Assembly: GCF_900116175.1 (NCBI RefSeq)
Contig: NZ_FPCH01000003.1
Location: forward strand, 682,001-746,000
Origin: Hyphomicrobium facile
Lineage (GTDB): Bacteria > Pseudomonadota > Alphaproteobacteria > Rhizobiales > Hyphomicrobiaceae
DNA length: 64,000 bases
Reading direction: 5' to 3'
Part shown: one piece after another, positions 17,550-26,147 of the stretch
How positions within the stretch are numbered: position 1 is the stretch's first letter
How the letters are laid out: every line of letters starts with the position of its first letter
Notes under the pieces: generated by a model
Databases searched by the model: none
What the model was told of the DNA's origin: nothing
What the model saw: the letters and a program-made list of their open reading frames with translations, nothing else
Made by a program: the position numbers and the translations under genes

Positions 17550-18574
17550 GCGGCCTTCGGTACAAGCCGCTGATTGACGATCGTCTCTGCAATCTGCACA
17601 GCATTGAGGGCTGCGCCCTTGAGTAGATTGTCGGAGACGATCCACATCGCGAGACCGTTTTCGACGGTCGCGTCTTCGCGGATGCGCGATACGAATGTCG
17701 AGAATTCGCCGGCCGCCTCGACGGGCGTGATGTAGCCGCCGGGCTCGCGCTTATCGATGACGACGATGCCGGGCGAAGCGCGCAGAATTTCGCGGGCTTC
17801 TTCGGGGCTGATCGCTTTCTCGAACTCGATGTTCACCGCTTCGGAATGTCCGACGAAGACCGGAACGCGCACGCATGTCGCCGTAAGCTTGATCTTGGGG
17901 TCCAAGATCTTCTTGGTTTCGGCGAGCATCTTCCATTCCTCCTTCGTGTATCCGTCCTCCATGAAGACGTCGATGTGAGGAATGCAGTTGAAGGCGATCT
18001 GCTTCGGAAACTTCTTCGGGTCAACTTCCTGGCCAGGCACGTACTTGCCTTTGGTCTGCTGCCAAAGTTCATCCATCGCGTCCTTGCCGGCGCCGGAGAC
18101 GGACTGGTAGGTCGAAACGACGACGCGCTTGATCTTCGCTGCATCGTGGAGCGGCTTCAGGGCCACAACGAGCTGGGCAGTCGAGCAGTTCGGGTTCGCG
18201 ATGATGTTCTTCTTCGTGAAACCGCGGATCGCGTCGGCGTTCACTTCCGGCACGACGAGGGGCACGTCCTGGTCGTAGCGCCAGCACGATGAGTTATCGA
18301 TGACGATCGTTCCCTGAGCGCCGATACGCGGCGACCATTCCTTCGAAACGGTCGATCCTGCCGACATCAAGCAGAAGTCAACGCCGGTGAAGTCAAACGT
18401 TTCCAAATCCTGGCATTTGATGACGCGATCGCCGAACGAAACCTCTGTGCCCATCGAACGGCGCGATGCCAGAGCATGGAGTTCGCTGACGGGAAATTTG
18501 CGTTCCGCGAGCACATTCAGCATCTCGCGGCCTACGTTGCCCGTGGCGCCGACGATGGCGACCTTATAGCCCAT
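17546..18574 (-). CDS. asd: Aspartate-semialdehyde dehydrogenase
   Basis: This 342-residue NADP enzyme makes aspartate semialdehyde, the branch point to lysine/diaminopimelate, threonine and methionine. It has VAIVGATGNVGREML for NADP, the catalytic Cys in ANPNCSTAQ, and CVRVPVFVGHSEAV with the active-site His. Length is normal. The leader is unusual: its AAGGA ribosome-binding site lies inside one arm of a 16-bp perfect inverted repeat (listed separately). dapB and dapF of the same pathway are also in this window but in other operons. Confidence 0.97.
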   Translation of the reverse strand: MGYKVAIVGATGNVGREMLNVLAERKFPVSELHALASRRSMGTEVSFGDRVIKCQDLETFDFTGVDFCLMSAGSTVSKEWSPRIGAQGTIVIDNSSCWRYDQDVPLVVPEVNADAIRGFTKKNIIANPNCSTAQLVVALKPLHDAAKIKRVVVSTYQSVSGAGKDAMDELWQQTKGKYVPGQEVDPKKFPKQIAFNCIPHIDVFMEDGYTKEEWKMLAETKKILDPKIKLTATCVRVPVFVGHSEAVNIEFEKAISPEEAREILRASPGIVVIDKREPGGYITPVEAAGEFSTFVSRIREDATVENGLAMWIVSDNLLKGAALNAVQIAETIVNQRLVPKAA

Positions 18575-18583
18575 AACGTTATG

Positions 18584-18679
18584 TCCTTGAAAATCTTGGT
18601 TTTTATCTACGAGATTCGCTCGTGCGACGCATGTCTTCCTGGGCGTTCACATACTCGGCCAGCCCAAGATTTTCAAGGA
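18584..18679 (-). promoter_or_regulatory. asd leader: hairpin that sequesters the ribosome-binding site
   Basis: TCCTTGAAAATCTTGG at 18584-18599 and its exact reverse complement at 18664-18679 form a 16-bp perfect inverted repeat around a 64-base loop, ending 9 bases before the asd start codon. On the asd mRNA the 3' arm ends in CAAGGA, so the Shine-Dalgarno AAGGA would be base-paired when the stem forms. The loop contains a short ORF with its own AGGAAG. The structure is seen in the sequence; a regulatory role is inferred. Confidence 0.6.
18603..18632 (-). CDS. Possible 9-codon leader ORF upstream of asd
   Basis: An ATG preceded by AGGAAG (two bases further upstream) opens the peptide MRRTSESRR and stops at TAA, three bases before the 3' arm of the asd leader hairpin. 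Four of nine codons are Arg and one is Thr. A ribosome ending here would reach into the stem and could free the asd ribosome-binding site. A 9-codon ORF can occur by chance, so this is a candidate only. Confidence 0.3.
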   Translation of the reverse strand: MRRTSESRR

Positions 18680-18843
18680 TTGTCGAGGCATGGCAGCTGC
18701 ACGCGTTCTTAATTGAACTTCGCGTACGGAAAATGAGGGTGGCGACATCCCGCCCATGCGTCCGCGGCCGCGAAGGAAACATTTTATGTCTTTAGTAGCG
18801 GCAACAGTTCGCCGTTCGCGACAGAGGAAAAAGGGGGCCGCTA

Positions 18844-19296
18844 GTGAATCCGTTGAAGACGCTTACGATGTTTGCCATCGGGGCGCTTGTGCTTACTGCT
18901 CCAGCATTCTCGCCATCCAGCTTCGCGATCAGCGCGTGGCTGGACGATACGGAGCTTCAGCGGTTCAAGGGTGCGACAATCGATGGCCGCTATGTGAACG
19001 GCAAGCATTTCACCGAACACTACGGGAGCGACGGGCGGCTCAACTACGTCGAAGCCGCGATGACGCTCCGTGGGCATTGGTCGATCACCCAAGGCACGCT
19101 GTGCACGATCTACGATTTCGATGAGACGGGCGGCTGCTACCGCGTCAGCCGCGTTGATACGAACTGCTACGAATTCTATTTCGTTTCGCGAACGGAACAA
19201 GCAGCGCCGGGGCCGGGCGATGGCAAGCCGCGCTGGACAGCGCGCGGGGCCATACAGGGCCATCCAAGCGCCTGCCAAGACGAGCCGGCTGTTTAA
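18844..19296 (+). CDS. Secreted protein of unknown function
   Basis: This 150-residue protein starts at GTG. A signal peptide (about 1-28, ending SSFA) leads into a small mature domain with four Cys (near LCTIYDF, GCYRV, NCYEFYF and SACQDE). The pattern DGRYVNGKHFTEHYGSDG then MTLRGHWSITQGTLC is a strand-rich fold seen in small periplasmic proteins of rhizobia, but I do not recognise a named family. It stands alone between the asd leader and leuB. A palindromic element follows 2 bases after its stop. Confidence 0.65.
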   Translation: MNPLKTLTMFAIGALVLTAPAFSPSSFAISAWLDDTELQRFKGATIDGRYVNGKHFTEHYGSDGRLNYVEAAMTLRGHWSITQGTLCTIYDFDETGGCYRVSRVDTNCYEFYFVSRTEQAAPGPGDGKPRWTARGAIQGHPSACQDEPAV

Positions 19297-19298
19297 TT

Positions 19299-19339
19299 GC
19301 GCTTGGCGACTCGCGTTCCGCGAGCCGGCCGCCAAGCGC
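19299..19339. repeat. Palindromic element with A/TTC/CCGGC core, copy 1
   Basis: The outer stem has arms GCGCTTGGCG and CGCCAAGCGC; then come an unpaired A, the inner stem CTCGCG/CGCGAG with loop TTC, and an unpaired CCGGC. The same plan occurs at 45443 and 52368 with different stem bases. It sits just after the stop of the secreted-protein gene and could act as a transcript end. Confidence 0.75.
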
Positions 19340-19363
19340 GGGATGTTTCTTCGTTCTTCGGCT

Positions 19364-19400
19364 GTCATCCCCGCTGTAGCGAAGCAGAGAGCCTGGATCT
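19364..19400. repeat. Partial GTCATCCC-type repeat
   Basis: This diverged, one-ended relative of the dispersed palindromic repeat starts GTCATCCCCGC and ends GCCTGGATCT; the closing GGGATGAC half is absent. It lies between convergent genes. Confidence 0.55.
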
Positions 19401-19421
19401 AGAGCACCTTGTGAAGTGCGA

Positions 19422-20537
19422 TCAGGCGGCGAGCGACTTCAGTTCGTCTTCGATTGCCTTGCCCATCTCGCTCGTGCCGACCTTGGTCATTCCAGGCTGC
19501 ATGATGTCGCCGGTTCTCAGGCCCTTATCAAGGACGCGCGCAATCGCCTTGTCGACGAGATCGGCTTCTGCGCCGAGGTCGAACGAATAGCGAAGCGCCA
19601 TCGCGAACGAGGCGATCGTCGCGATCGGGTTCGCGAGACCCTTGCCGGCGATGTCGGGCGCTGAGCCATGCACGGGCTCGTAAAGCGCTTTGCGGCGGCC
19701 GGTCTTGGGATCGGGAGCGCCAAGGGATGCCGACGGCAACATGCCGAGCGAGCCCGTCATCATGGCTGCTTCGTCGGACAGGACGTCGCCGAAGAGATTG
19801 TCGGTGACGATGACGTCGAACTGCTTCGGATTGCGGATCAGCTGCATCGCGCAGTTGTCGGCGAGAATGTGCTCGAGCGTTACGTCGGGTGCGTAAGACT
19901 TATGGACGTCGGTCGTGACCTGCTTCCAGAGCACGCCGGTCCGCATGACGTTGTGCTTTTCGGCCGAGTGGACGAGGTTTTTGCGCTTCCGAGCGAGGTC
20001 GAAAGCAACCTTGGTGATCCGCTCCACTTCATGCGTGGTGTAGACCTGCGTATCGACTGCGCGCCGTTCGCCGTTCTCGAGCGTTACGATTTCTTTCGGC
20101 TCGCCAAAATAGACGCCGCCCGTCAGCTCGCGCACGATCATGATGTCGAGGCCTTCGACCAGCTCGCGCTTCAGGCTCGAAGCATCGGCGAGCGCGGGGT
20201 AGCAGATCGCCGGGCGAAGATTGGCGAAGAGATCGAGATCTTTCCGCAGGCGCAGGAGGCCGGCTTCCGGGCGGTGCTGATAGGGAACGTTTGCCCACTT
20301 CGGTCCGCCGACGGCGCCGAAGATCACGGCGTCGGCTTTTTCCGCCTTCGCCATTGCCTCGTCGGTGATCGCGACGCCATGCGCGTCGTAGGCGGCGCCG
20401 CCGACGAGATCGCGGTCAACCGAGAAGCGGACGACATTGCTCTTGCTGTTGAAGAAACCGATGAGCCGTTCGACCTCTGCGATTGTTTCAACGCCGATGC
20501 CATCGCCAGGGAGCAAAAGAAGGTTGTGCGTCGTCAT
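19422..20537 (-). CDS. leuB: 3-isopropylmalate dehydrogenase
   Basis: This 371-residue NAD enzyme catalyses the third leucine-specific step. It starts [18 protein letters not shown]; it has the substrate Arg region [14 protein letters not shown], then YFGEPKEIV, the catalytic Tyr/Lys region, and the metal-binding [14 protein letters not shown]. Length is standard. leuD (59539) and the end of leuC (63796) are elsewhere in the window, so the leucine genes are scattered. Confidence 0.97.
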   Translation of the reverse strand: MTTHNLLLLPGDGIGVETIAEVERLIGFFNSKSNVVRFSVDRDLVGGAAYDAHGVAITDEAMAKAEKADAVIFGAVGGPKWANVPYQHRPEAGLLRLRKDLDLFANLRPAICYPALADASSLKRELVEGLDIMIVRELTGGVYFGEPKEIVTLENGERRAVDTQVYTTHEVERITKVAFDLARKRKNLVHSAEKHNVMRTGVLWKQVTTDVHKSYAPDVTLEHILADNCAMQLIRNPKQFDVIVTDNLFGDVLSDEAAMMTGSLGMLPSASLGAPDPKTGRRKALYEPVHGSAPDIAGKGLANPIATIASFAMALRYSFDLGAEADLVDKAIARVLDKGLRTGDIMQPGMTKVGTSEMGKAIEDELKSLAA

Positions 20538-20658
20538 CGGTTAACAATCCTTGGTCCAACTCAGGTGGGGAAATCAGTCGGGGGGAGTGCTAGCGTTTGG
20601 ACAGGCGCGCGGCAAGCTCCCGGCCGCGAAAAACGGCACTTTGGCGCAGAGGGGTGAT

Positions 20659-21753
20659 ATGCAGCTTCGACGGTGTCGGTCCGCTTCGGCGGCATTAGGA
20701 CTTCTGCTGACAGGCCTTCTAAGCCAGGGCGCGGCTTCAGAGGACCGGCCGGAGCTCTCGCTGCCGCTTGCCTGCCAGCCCCATAAGACCTGCTTCATTC
20801 AGAACTACGTCGATATCGACCCTGGACGCTCCGCCAAGGACTACATGTGCGGCCGGGCCACCTATGAAAAGCATAGCGGCGTCGATTTCCGCCTGCTCTC
20901 CGCAGCCGCGACGACGCCACCGGTGGCCGTCCTCGCGTCCGCCGACGGAACCGTTAAAGCGGTGAGGGACGGGGTCGCGGACGTTTTCTTCAAAAAGGCG
21001 AAGCCGCAAGACGTTGCGGGCCGCGAATGCGGCAACGGCGTCATTCTCGATCATGGGGGCGGCTGGGAAACCCAGTATTGCCACATGCGCCAGGGCAGCG
21101 TGCGCGTCGCCAAAGACCAAGCCGTCAAGCGCGGCGATCAGCTGGGTGACGCCGGATTTTCCGGCATGGCGGACTTCGCGCAAGTCCACATCAGCGTTCG
21201 TCACGACGGGAAAATCATCGATCCTTTTCTCCCCGATGCGGCGGAGGGAAAATGCGATCCCAACGCGCGCGGGCCCGGGATGTGGCAGCCGGCGGCCGCA
21301 GCGGCGTTTCCTTATAAAAACGGCGAGATGATCGGCGCGGCGTTCGCAGGCGCGCCGCCGACTGTCGAGGCGCTTGAGATCAACGATCGCGACGTCGTTC
21401 CGCTGACGGCGTCATCGCCCGCGATCATCCTCTACGGCCGCTTTATCAATCTGATGAAAGGCGACCTCGTGCGTTTCGTCGCCTCGGGGCCGGGGAGTGA
21501 GATTTTTGACGAGAACGCCGCTCCGCTCGAGCGCGATAAGGCGACGTACGTTGCTTTTGCCGGCAAACGGCGCCTCGGCGATGCTTGGCCCGCCGGACAC
21601 TACAGCGGGCGCGTGGAGCTTATTCGCGATAGAGGCGTGATCGCGACGAACCTCGTCAGCTTCGATCTCCCTGGGGCGCCCGGGCCCGCGGCGACGGGCT
21701 CCGAGAAGTCTGGGTCCGAGAAGTCTGGCGCGTCAGGACAGGAAGCCCGGTAG
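20659..21753 (+). CDS. LytM/M23-domain periplasmic protein with altered active site
   Basis: This 364-residue protein has a signal peptide (about 1-27, ending GAAS). The M23 zinc-peptidase domain occupies roughly residues 60-200. The HxxxD pair is present (KHSGVDF), as is the middle catalytic His (TQYCHMRQG), but the usual HxH is QVH: the second, metal-binding His remains while the first is Gln. Activity on peptidoglycan is thus uncertain. A second beta-rich domain (about 215-345) and a short repeat tail (EKSGSEKSG) follow. The start at 20659 has GAGGGG before it. It overlaps the next gene, convergently, by 21 bases. Confidence 0.82.
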   Translation: MQLRRCRSASAALGLLLTGLLSQGAASEDRPELSLPLACQPHKTCFIQNYVDIDPGRSAKDYMCGRATYEKHSGVDFRLLSAAATTPPVAVLASADGTVKAVRDGVADVFFKKAKPQDVAGRECGNGVILDHGGGWETQYCHMRQGSVRVAKDQAVKRGDQLGDAGFSGMADFAQVHISVRHDGKIIDPFLPDAAEGKCDPNARGPGMWQPAAAAAFPYKNGEMIGAAFAGAPPTVEALEINDRDVVPLTASSPAIILYGRFINLMKGDLVRFVASGPGSEIFDENAAPLERDKATYVAFAGKRRLGDAWPAGHYSGRVELIRDRGVIATNLVSFDLPGAPGPAATGSEKSGSEKSGASGQEAR

Positions 21754-22362
21754 CGGAACGAGCAGCGTGAAGCCGCCGATGGTGAGAACCGCGCCGAAGC
21801 CGCCGAGCACAAAGCTTGCGAAAAGGAGGAAGTTGCCGCCCGAGATCAGCGCAACGGAAGCAAGCACGATCGCGATTTGCAGGAGTGCCTGGCCGTAGTC
21901 GAAATAGGGGCCGCGCTTCAGCGCTTCATCACGCGAAGCTTCGAGGGCTTTGCCCTTCGCAAAGAGTTCATCGAGACCCTCGCCCCGTTCCGGATCGGAG
22001 GTGAGCAGCTTATCCTGAAGCTTGTAGTCGGCGATTTTTGCTTCGATGTACTTTTGGGCGTCGTCCGGCATCGCGGGCGTCGACTTCAGCATCACATCGA
22101 ATTCGTCGGCGTGAAGTCGCAGTGACTGGCGGCGGGCATTCTTGGCCTGGAAGAAGGACCAGACGTTCGCGGCGGCGATATTGTGCTGGGTCGCGTCTTG
22201 CTGGGAGTTGCTGTCGCCGAGGCTGCAAAGAGCCAGAACGACAGCGAGAATGCCGACATAGACGCCGATGAGCTTCTCTCGGGTTTTTACGGCGTGGTAG
22301 CTTGTGCTTTCCCGGTTGACGTTTTCTCCGGCCGCGTCGCCACTAAGTTCTTCCAACGCCAT
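21733..22362 (-). CDS. DUF4337-like membrane protein
   Basis: This 209-residue protein has one membrane segment at about 30-50 and two near 160-205. The soluble middle contains NVWSFFQAKNARRQSLRLHADEF, the most conserved stretch of the DUF4337 family as I recall it. Function is unknown. Its 3' end overlaps the LytM-like gene by 21 bases on the opposite strand. Confidence 0.72.
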   Translation of the reverse strand: MALEELSGDAAGENVNRESTSYHAVKTREKLIGVYVGILAVVLALCSLGDSNSQQDATQHNIAAANVWSFFQAKNARRQSLRLHADEFDVMLKSTPAMPDDAQKYIEAKIADYKLQDKLLTSDPERGEGLDELFAKGKALEASRDEALKRGPYFDYGQALLQIAIVLASVALISGGNFLLFASFVLGGFGAVLTIGGFTLLVPLPGFLS

Positions 22363-22425
22363 CTCACCCCCCGGTCGATCAGCACTGTCTAGACGATATG
22401 GTCCTTAGTCGATGCGGTCTGAGGG

Positions 22426-23100
22426 TTAGACAATACGATCCTCAGGCGGCGCTGCAAGTGAGCGTGCCGGAAGCAGATCCTTGCGGTCGATTGCCTTGCC
22501 GTCTGCCCCGAGCCTGTAAAGAATTGGAGCGCCCGTCGCGAGCTCGCGCTCGAGGATTTCATCCTTCGACAGATTTTCCAGGATCATCACGAGGGAGCGA
22601 AGCGAGTTGCCGTGCGCCACGATGATCACGTTCTTGCCCGCCGTGATTTGCGGCCAGATGGCTTCATCGTAATAGGGGCGGACGCGGGCGAGCGTGTCCT
22701 TCAGGCTTTCGCCGTCGGGGGGCGCAATGTCGTAAGATCGGCGCCAGAGCTGGACCTGGGATTCGCCCCACTTCTTGCGCGCCTCATCCTTATTGAGGCC
22801 GGAGAGCGCGCCATAGTCGCGTTCGTTCAAAGCGGGGTTGCGAATGATCGGCACATCGGGCTGGTGAAGCTCCGACAGGATGATATCGAGCGTACGCTGA
22901 GCGCGCTTCAGAGCACTCGTGAACGCGATATCGAACTTGACGCGGTGGTCGCGGATCATCCGGCCCGCCACGCGAGCCTCTATCACGCCCTTCTCCGTCA
23001 GATCCGGATTGCGCCAGCCAGTGAACAGATTGAGCTTGTTCCACTCGCTCTCGCCGTGGCGGACAAGCACAAGAATGTTGTCTGTCAGAGCGTCCGTCAT
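22426..23100 (-). CDS. gpmA: 2,3-bisphosphoglycerate-dependent phosphoglycerate mutase
   Basis: This 224-residue histidine-phosphatase-fold enzyme interconverts 3- and 2-phosphoglycerate. The phospho-His is in [10 protein letters not shown]. The long insert with [21 protein letters not shown] separates dPGM from simple phosphatases, and [11 protein letters not shown] carries the second His. It lies 43 bases after dapB, a rhizobial arrangement. Confidence 0.96.
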   Translation of the reverse strand: MTDALTDNILVLVRHGESEWNKLNLFTGWRNPDLTEKGVIEARVAGRMIRDHRVKFDIAFTSALKRAQRTLDIILSELHQPDVPIIRNPALNERDYGALSGLNKDEARKKWGESQVQLWRRSYDIAPPDGESLKDTLARVRPYYDEAIWPQITAGKNVIIVAHGNSLRSLVMILENLSKDEILERELATGAPILYRLGADGKAIDRKDLLPARSLAAPPEDRIV

Positions 23101-23143
23101 ATCTTCATCCCGGCGTCTCCAGCAGCGGTCGGCAATTGCCTGA

Positions 23144-23941
23144 TTAGATACCCAGCACGTCGGTCATCGCGTAGAGACCCGGCGCGCGGCCTTTTGACCA
23201 AAGGGCCGCTTTCACTGCGCCCCGGGCAAAAATCCCTCGATCGGCTGCACGATGAGTGAGCTCGATCCGCTCTCCCTCGCCAGCAAAAATCACCGTGTGA
23301 TCGCCGACGACGCTGCCTCCGCGCAACGTTGCAAACCCGATATCGCCCGCCCGGCGGGGACCGGTGTGTCCGTCGCGAACGCGAACGGAATGATCTTCGA
23401 GCGCAATTTTTCGGCCAGCGGCAGCGGCTTCTCCCAACATCAAGGCCGTTCCGGACGGGGCGTCTATTTTCGCCCTGTGATGCATTTCAACAATTTCGAT
23501 GTCGTAGTCGTTCCCGAGCGCGGCGGCCACCTGGCGTGTCAGCGCCTGCAGGAGGTTGAGGCCAAGGCTCATGTTTCCGGCCTTGACGATCGGCGTCCGC
23601 TTTGCGGCGTCTGCAATCGCAGCCAAGCCTTCTGCGTCGAAGCCGGTCGTGCCGATGATGTCGGCTGTTCCGGAGCTTGCCGCCAGCCGGGCGAATTCCA
23701 CGCTCGCTTTCGGAATGGTGAAATCGACGATGGCGTCGGCCGCGGCGATAACGGCAGCGGCGTCGCTCGTCACGGCGATGCCGAGATGCTCGAGCCCCGC
23801 GAGTTCGCCGATGTCCTTTCCAAGGACCGACGAGCCCGGCGTTTCGGTGGCGCCGCTAACGGTGCAGCCGGGTTCGGCGGCGATCGCGCGGATCAGTTCG
23901 CGGCCCATTCGGCCGGCCGCGCCCATGACGGCGATCTTCAT
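23144..23941 (-). CDS. dapB: 4-hydroxy-tetrahydrodipicolinate reductase
   Basis: This 265-residue enzyme of lysine/diaminopimelate synthesis shows [13 protein letters not shown] for NAD(P), TGTTGF-like GTTGFDAEG, the substrate site [14 protein letters not shown] and the C-terminal [18 protein letters not shown]. It is probably co-transcribed with gpmA. Confidence 0.96.
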   Translation of the reverse strand: MKIAVMGAAGRMGRELIRAIAAEPGCTVSGATETPGSSVLGKDIGELAGLEHLGIAVTSDAAAVIAAADAIVDFTIPKASVEFARLAASSGTADIIGTTGFDAEGLAAIADAAKRTPIVKAGNMSLGLNLLQALTRQVAAALGNDYDIEIVEMHHRAKIDAPSGTALMLGEAAAAGRKIALEDHSVRVRDGHTGPRRAGDIGFATLRGGSVVGDHTVIFAGEGERIELTHRAADRGIFARGAVKAALWSKGRAPGLYAMTDVLGI

Positions 23942-24075
23942 GACGTCTCCGGTAGCTCGAAGGTAAGCCGTTCAGCCGGGCGGATATAGCAACTCGGTTG
24001 CTCGACCGTAAAGGGCAGGTCCGGGATAATTACCGGATTGAGGCCCTTAACGGCGAGCAATCGTCGTCAAATCCC

Positions 24076-24609
24076 TTAAGCGGGGGTTTTGGCGCGCTTC
24101 AGGGCATCCACAATGAGCGATTTGGCTTCGTCGGCGTGGCCCCAGTGATCGATCTTCACCCATTTGCCCGGCTCGAGGTCTTTGTAGTGGGCAAAGAAGT
24201 GCTCGATCTGCTCGATGGAGATCTTCGGCAGGTCGGTATAGCTCGTCACGGTCTCGTAGCGCTTCGTCAGCTTGCTCGAGGGCACCGCGATGATCTTTTC
24301 GTCGCCGCCGCCGTCGTCCGACATCACAAGAACGCCGACGGGGCGGCAGTTGATGACGGCGCCCGGGACGATTGCGCGCGTGTTGCAGACGAGAACGTCG
24401 ATCGGATCGCCGTCACTTCCCAATGTATGGGGGACGAAGCCGTAATTGCCGGGGTAGCGCATCGGCGTGTAGAGAAAGCGATCGACGACGAGAGCGCCGG
24501 ACGCCTTGTCCATCTCGTATTTGATCGGCTCGCCGCCGACCGGCACTTCAATTACGACATTGATATCATCCGGCGGGTTGTTGCCCGGGCTGATTGCGTC
24601 GAGACGCAT
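24076..24609 (-). CDS. ppa: Inorganic pyrophosphatase (family I)
   Basis: This 177-residue cytoplasmic enzyme hydrolyses pyrophosphate. The family signature DGDPIDVLV with three acidic metal ligands is clear, as are [11 protein letters not shown] and KPVG-like RPVGVLVM. The start at [13 protein letters not shown] was chosen; the 22 upstream residues are not family-like. Confidence 0.97.
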   Translation of the reverse strand: MRLDAISPGNNPPDDINVVIEVPVGGEPIKYEMDKASGALVVDRFLYTPMRYPGNYGFVPHTLGSDGDPIDVLVCNTRAIVPGAVINCRPVGVLVMSDDGGGDEKIIAVPSSKLTKRYETVTSYTDLPKISIEQIEHFFAHYKDLEPGKWVKIDHWGHADEAKSLIVDALKRAKTPA

Positions 24610-24748
24610 GGTGGACCTCAAATTAAATCGTTTCGTTTGGCGGCCGGACTTCGCGTGGAAGAACGGCGGTTCCACGACCGCTTAGGTCACGGCTTGCAAG
24701 CATCACATGCGGCAAAAGCAGCCCGCTGGCCATAGGCCAATGGTGCCT

Positions 24749-25255
24749 TTACCACTCGAACGCGATGCGGGTGCTGAGGACTTTGCCAAATCGGACGCAG
24801 GACCGGCGCGTCGGTCGGCCGCCGCAGCTGATGTAGAAGGCCCGGGCCCTGTCATTGCCTTCGAGTGCCCAGACGATCAAGCGCTCCAAGTCGAGGCCGT
24901 CGAGCGTCGCGCGGCAGGCCTCGAACAAATGTTCGCCGATGCCGAGGCCTTGGTAAACGGGCGTTAAGTAAAGCTCGTAGATCTCGCCACCGTCACGGCC
25001 GCCGCCACGGGCGCGTCCGCACGTTGCATAGCCTGCGATGGTGTCGCCATGCAGAGCGACGAGCAGATTTCGTTCGGCTGCGATTGCGCGACGCCACCAA
25101 GTGGCATCCCGGCGCATAATTTCTCGTTCGAGATGGAGAGCGGGGAGGATGCCGGTATACGCGAGCCGCCATGAATCGCGGAAAACCTGAGCGATCTCGC
25201 CGGCGTCGGCAGACCGGGCGTTGCGGACAGAAACCTCGAGGCTCTGGTTCAGCAT
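24749..25255 (-). CDS. GNAT-family N-acetyltransferase
   Basis: This 168-residue protein has the GNAT core: NARSADAGEIAQVFRDSW at the N-terminus, IYELYLTPVYQGLGIGEHLF with the acetyl-CoA loop, and VWALEGNDRARAFYISCG. A Gly/Arg-rich segment (ARGGGRDGGE) precedes motif A. The substrate cannot be read. It stands alone, upstream of ppa in the same direction. Confidence 0.88.
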   Translation of the reverse strand: MLNQSLEVSVRNARSADAGEIAQVFRDSWRLAYTGILPALHLEREIMRRDATWWRRAIAAERNLLVALHGDTIAGYATCGRARGGGRDGGEIYELYLTPVYQGLGIGEHLFEACRATLDGLDLERLIVWALEGNDRARAFYISCGGRPTRRSCVRFGKVLSTRIAFEW

Positions 25256-25314
25256 AAAAATAGTCTAGCGCTAAGACGGGTAAAACGCATCAGCGGTTCT
25301 GACCCCGATCGAAA

Positions 25315-25346
25315 TAAAAAAAGACGCGGAACTAGTGTCCCGCGTC
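25315..25346 (-). terminator. Intrinsic terminator after the phasin gene
   Basis: Arms GACGCGG (25323-25329) and CCGCGTC (25340-25346) are followed on the minus strand by a run of seven T. It lies 65 bases after the phasin stop. Confidence 0.82.
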
Positions 25347-25410
25347 CAGTCTTCGACCGAAGTGCCCCACTCGACCGGCCTCAAAGGCGGCCGTTGTCAT
25401 ACTCGAGTCC

Positions 25411-25887
25411 TTAGCCGACGCTCTTGAACTGCTCGAACGACTTCGTCGTCGCGGCGCCAACCGTTTCAAGAGTCTGCTTGGTGACCTTGTTCGAGAGCTC
25501 GAAGAGCTCCTTCGACTGGGAGCCAGCAACAGCGAACTGCTGCTGCCAATAGTTTGCCTGCAGGCGTGCGATTTCCGGGAACGTGCGGGCGCGTGCCATG
25601 GCCTGGGCGGCTTCGAAAGCCGCTTCCGTGTTGGCAAGCGTGTTGGCAACGATCTTCTCGCCGATCGACTTAGCGCCGGCCTGGGTCGTCAAAAGGACTT
25701 CCTCGGCGACCTTGGCGTTGTCTTTCGCGAGGGATGTGAACTTGTGATAGGCGTCGCGCGATTTTGCGATCGCATCTTCTGCAAACGCGGAAATGTTCTC
25801 AGGAACCTTGGCGTCCTTGCCAGCGGTGAACATCTCTTGAGCTTGCTTGGTGAAGTCTTGGACTTGGCGGGTAAAAGCATCGGTCAT
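25411..25887 (-). CDS. Phasin family protein
   Basis: This 158-residue, all-helical protein without a signal peptide is of the type that coats polyhydroxyalkanoate granules. It begins FTRQVQDFTKQAQEMFTAG. The conserved ISAFAEDAIAKSRDAYHKF segment is followed by a long amphipathic helix and FELSNKVTKQTLE. The strong terminator and a 260-base upstream gap suggest a highly expressed single-gene unit. The gap contains TGC-rich, partly symmetric motifs (TGCGATGCA, TGCGAAGCA mirrored) that could be PhaR-type sites, but this is speculative. Confidence 0.9.
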   Translation of the reverse strand: MTDAFTRQVQDFTKQAQEMFTAGKDAKVPENISAFAEDAIAKSRDAYHKFTSLAKDNAKVAEEVLLTTQAGAKSIGEKIVANTLANTEAAFEAAQAMARARTFPEIARLQANYWQQQFAVAGSQSKELFELSNKVTKQTLETVGAATTKSFEQFKSVG

Positions 25888-26147
25888 GGGGTGACTCCTA
25901 ATTTTTCAATAAATCGAGTGCGACTTCTAAAGAGGGGCTGGCGCCCGATGGCGAAACCAGTGCTCGATATATATGCAAAGTCATTGTGCGATGCAATATG
26001 TTTTTGCTTCGCACTTCGAGAAATGCGAGTTTCAATGCCTAAAGCGCGTCGTTATGCCTCAAATATGTTTAAACGCCGACCCGGAAGGGCAGTTATCCCC
26101 TATCCTCTTCTTCGCACGTGCGAAGGCCAGTGCCCGTTTCAAATGCG

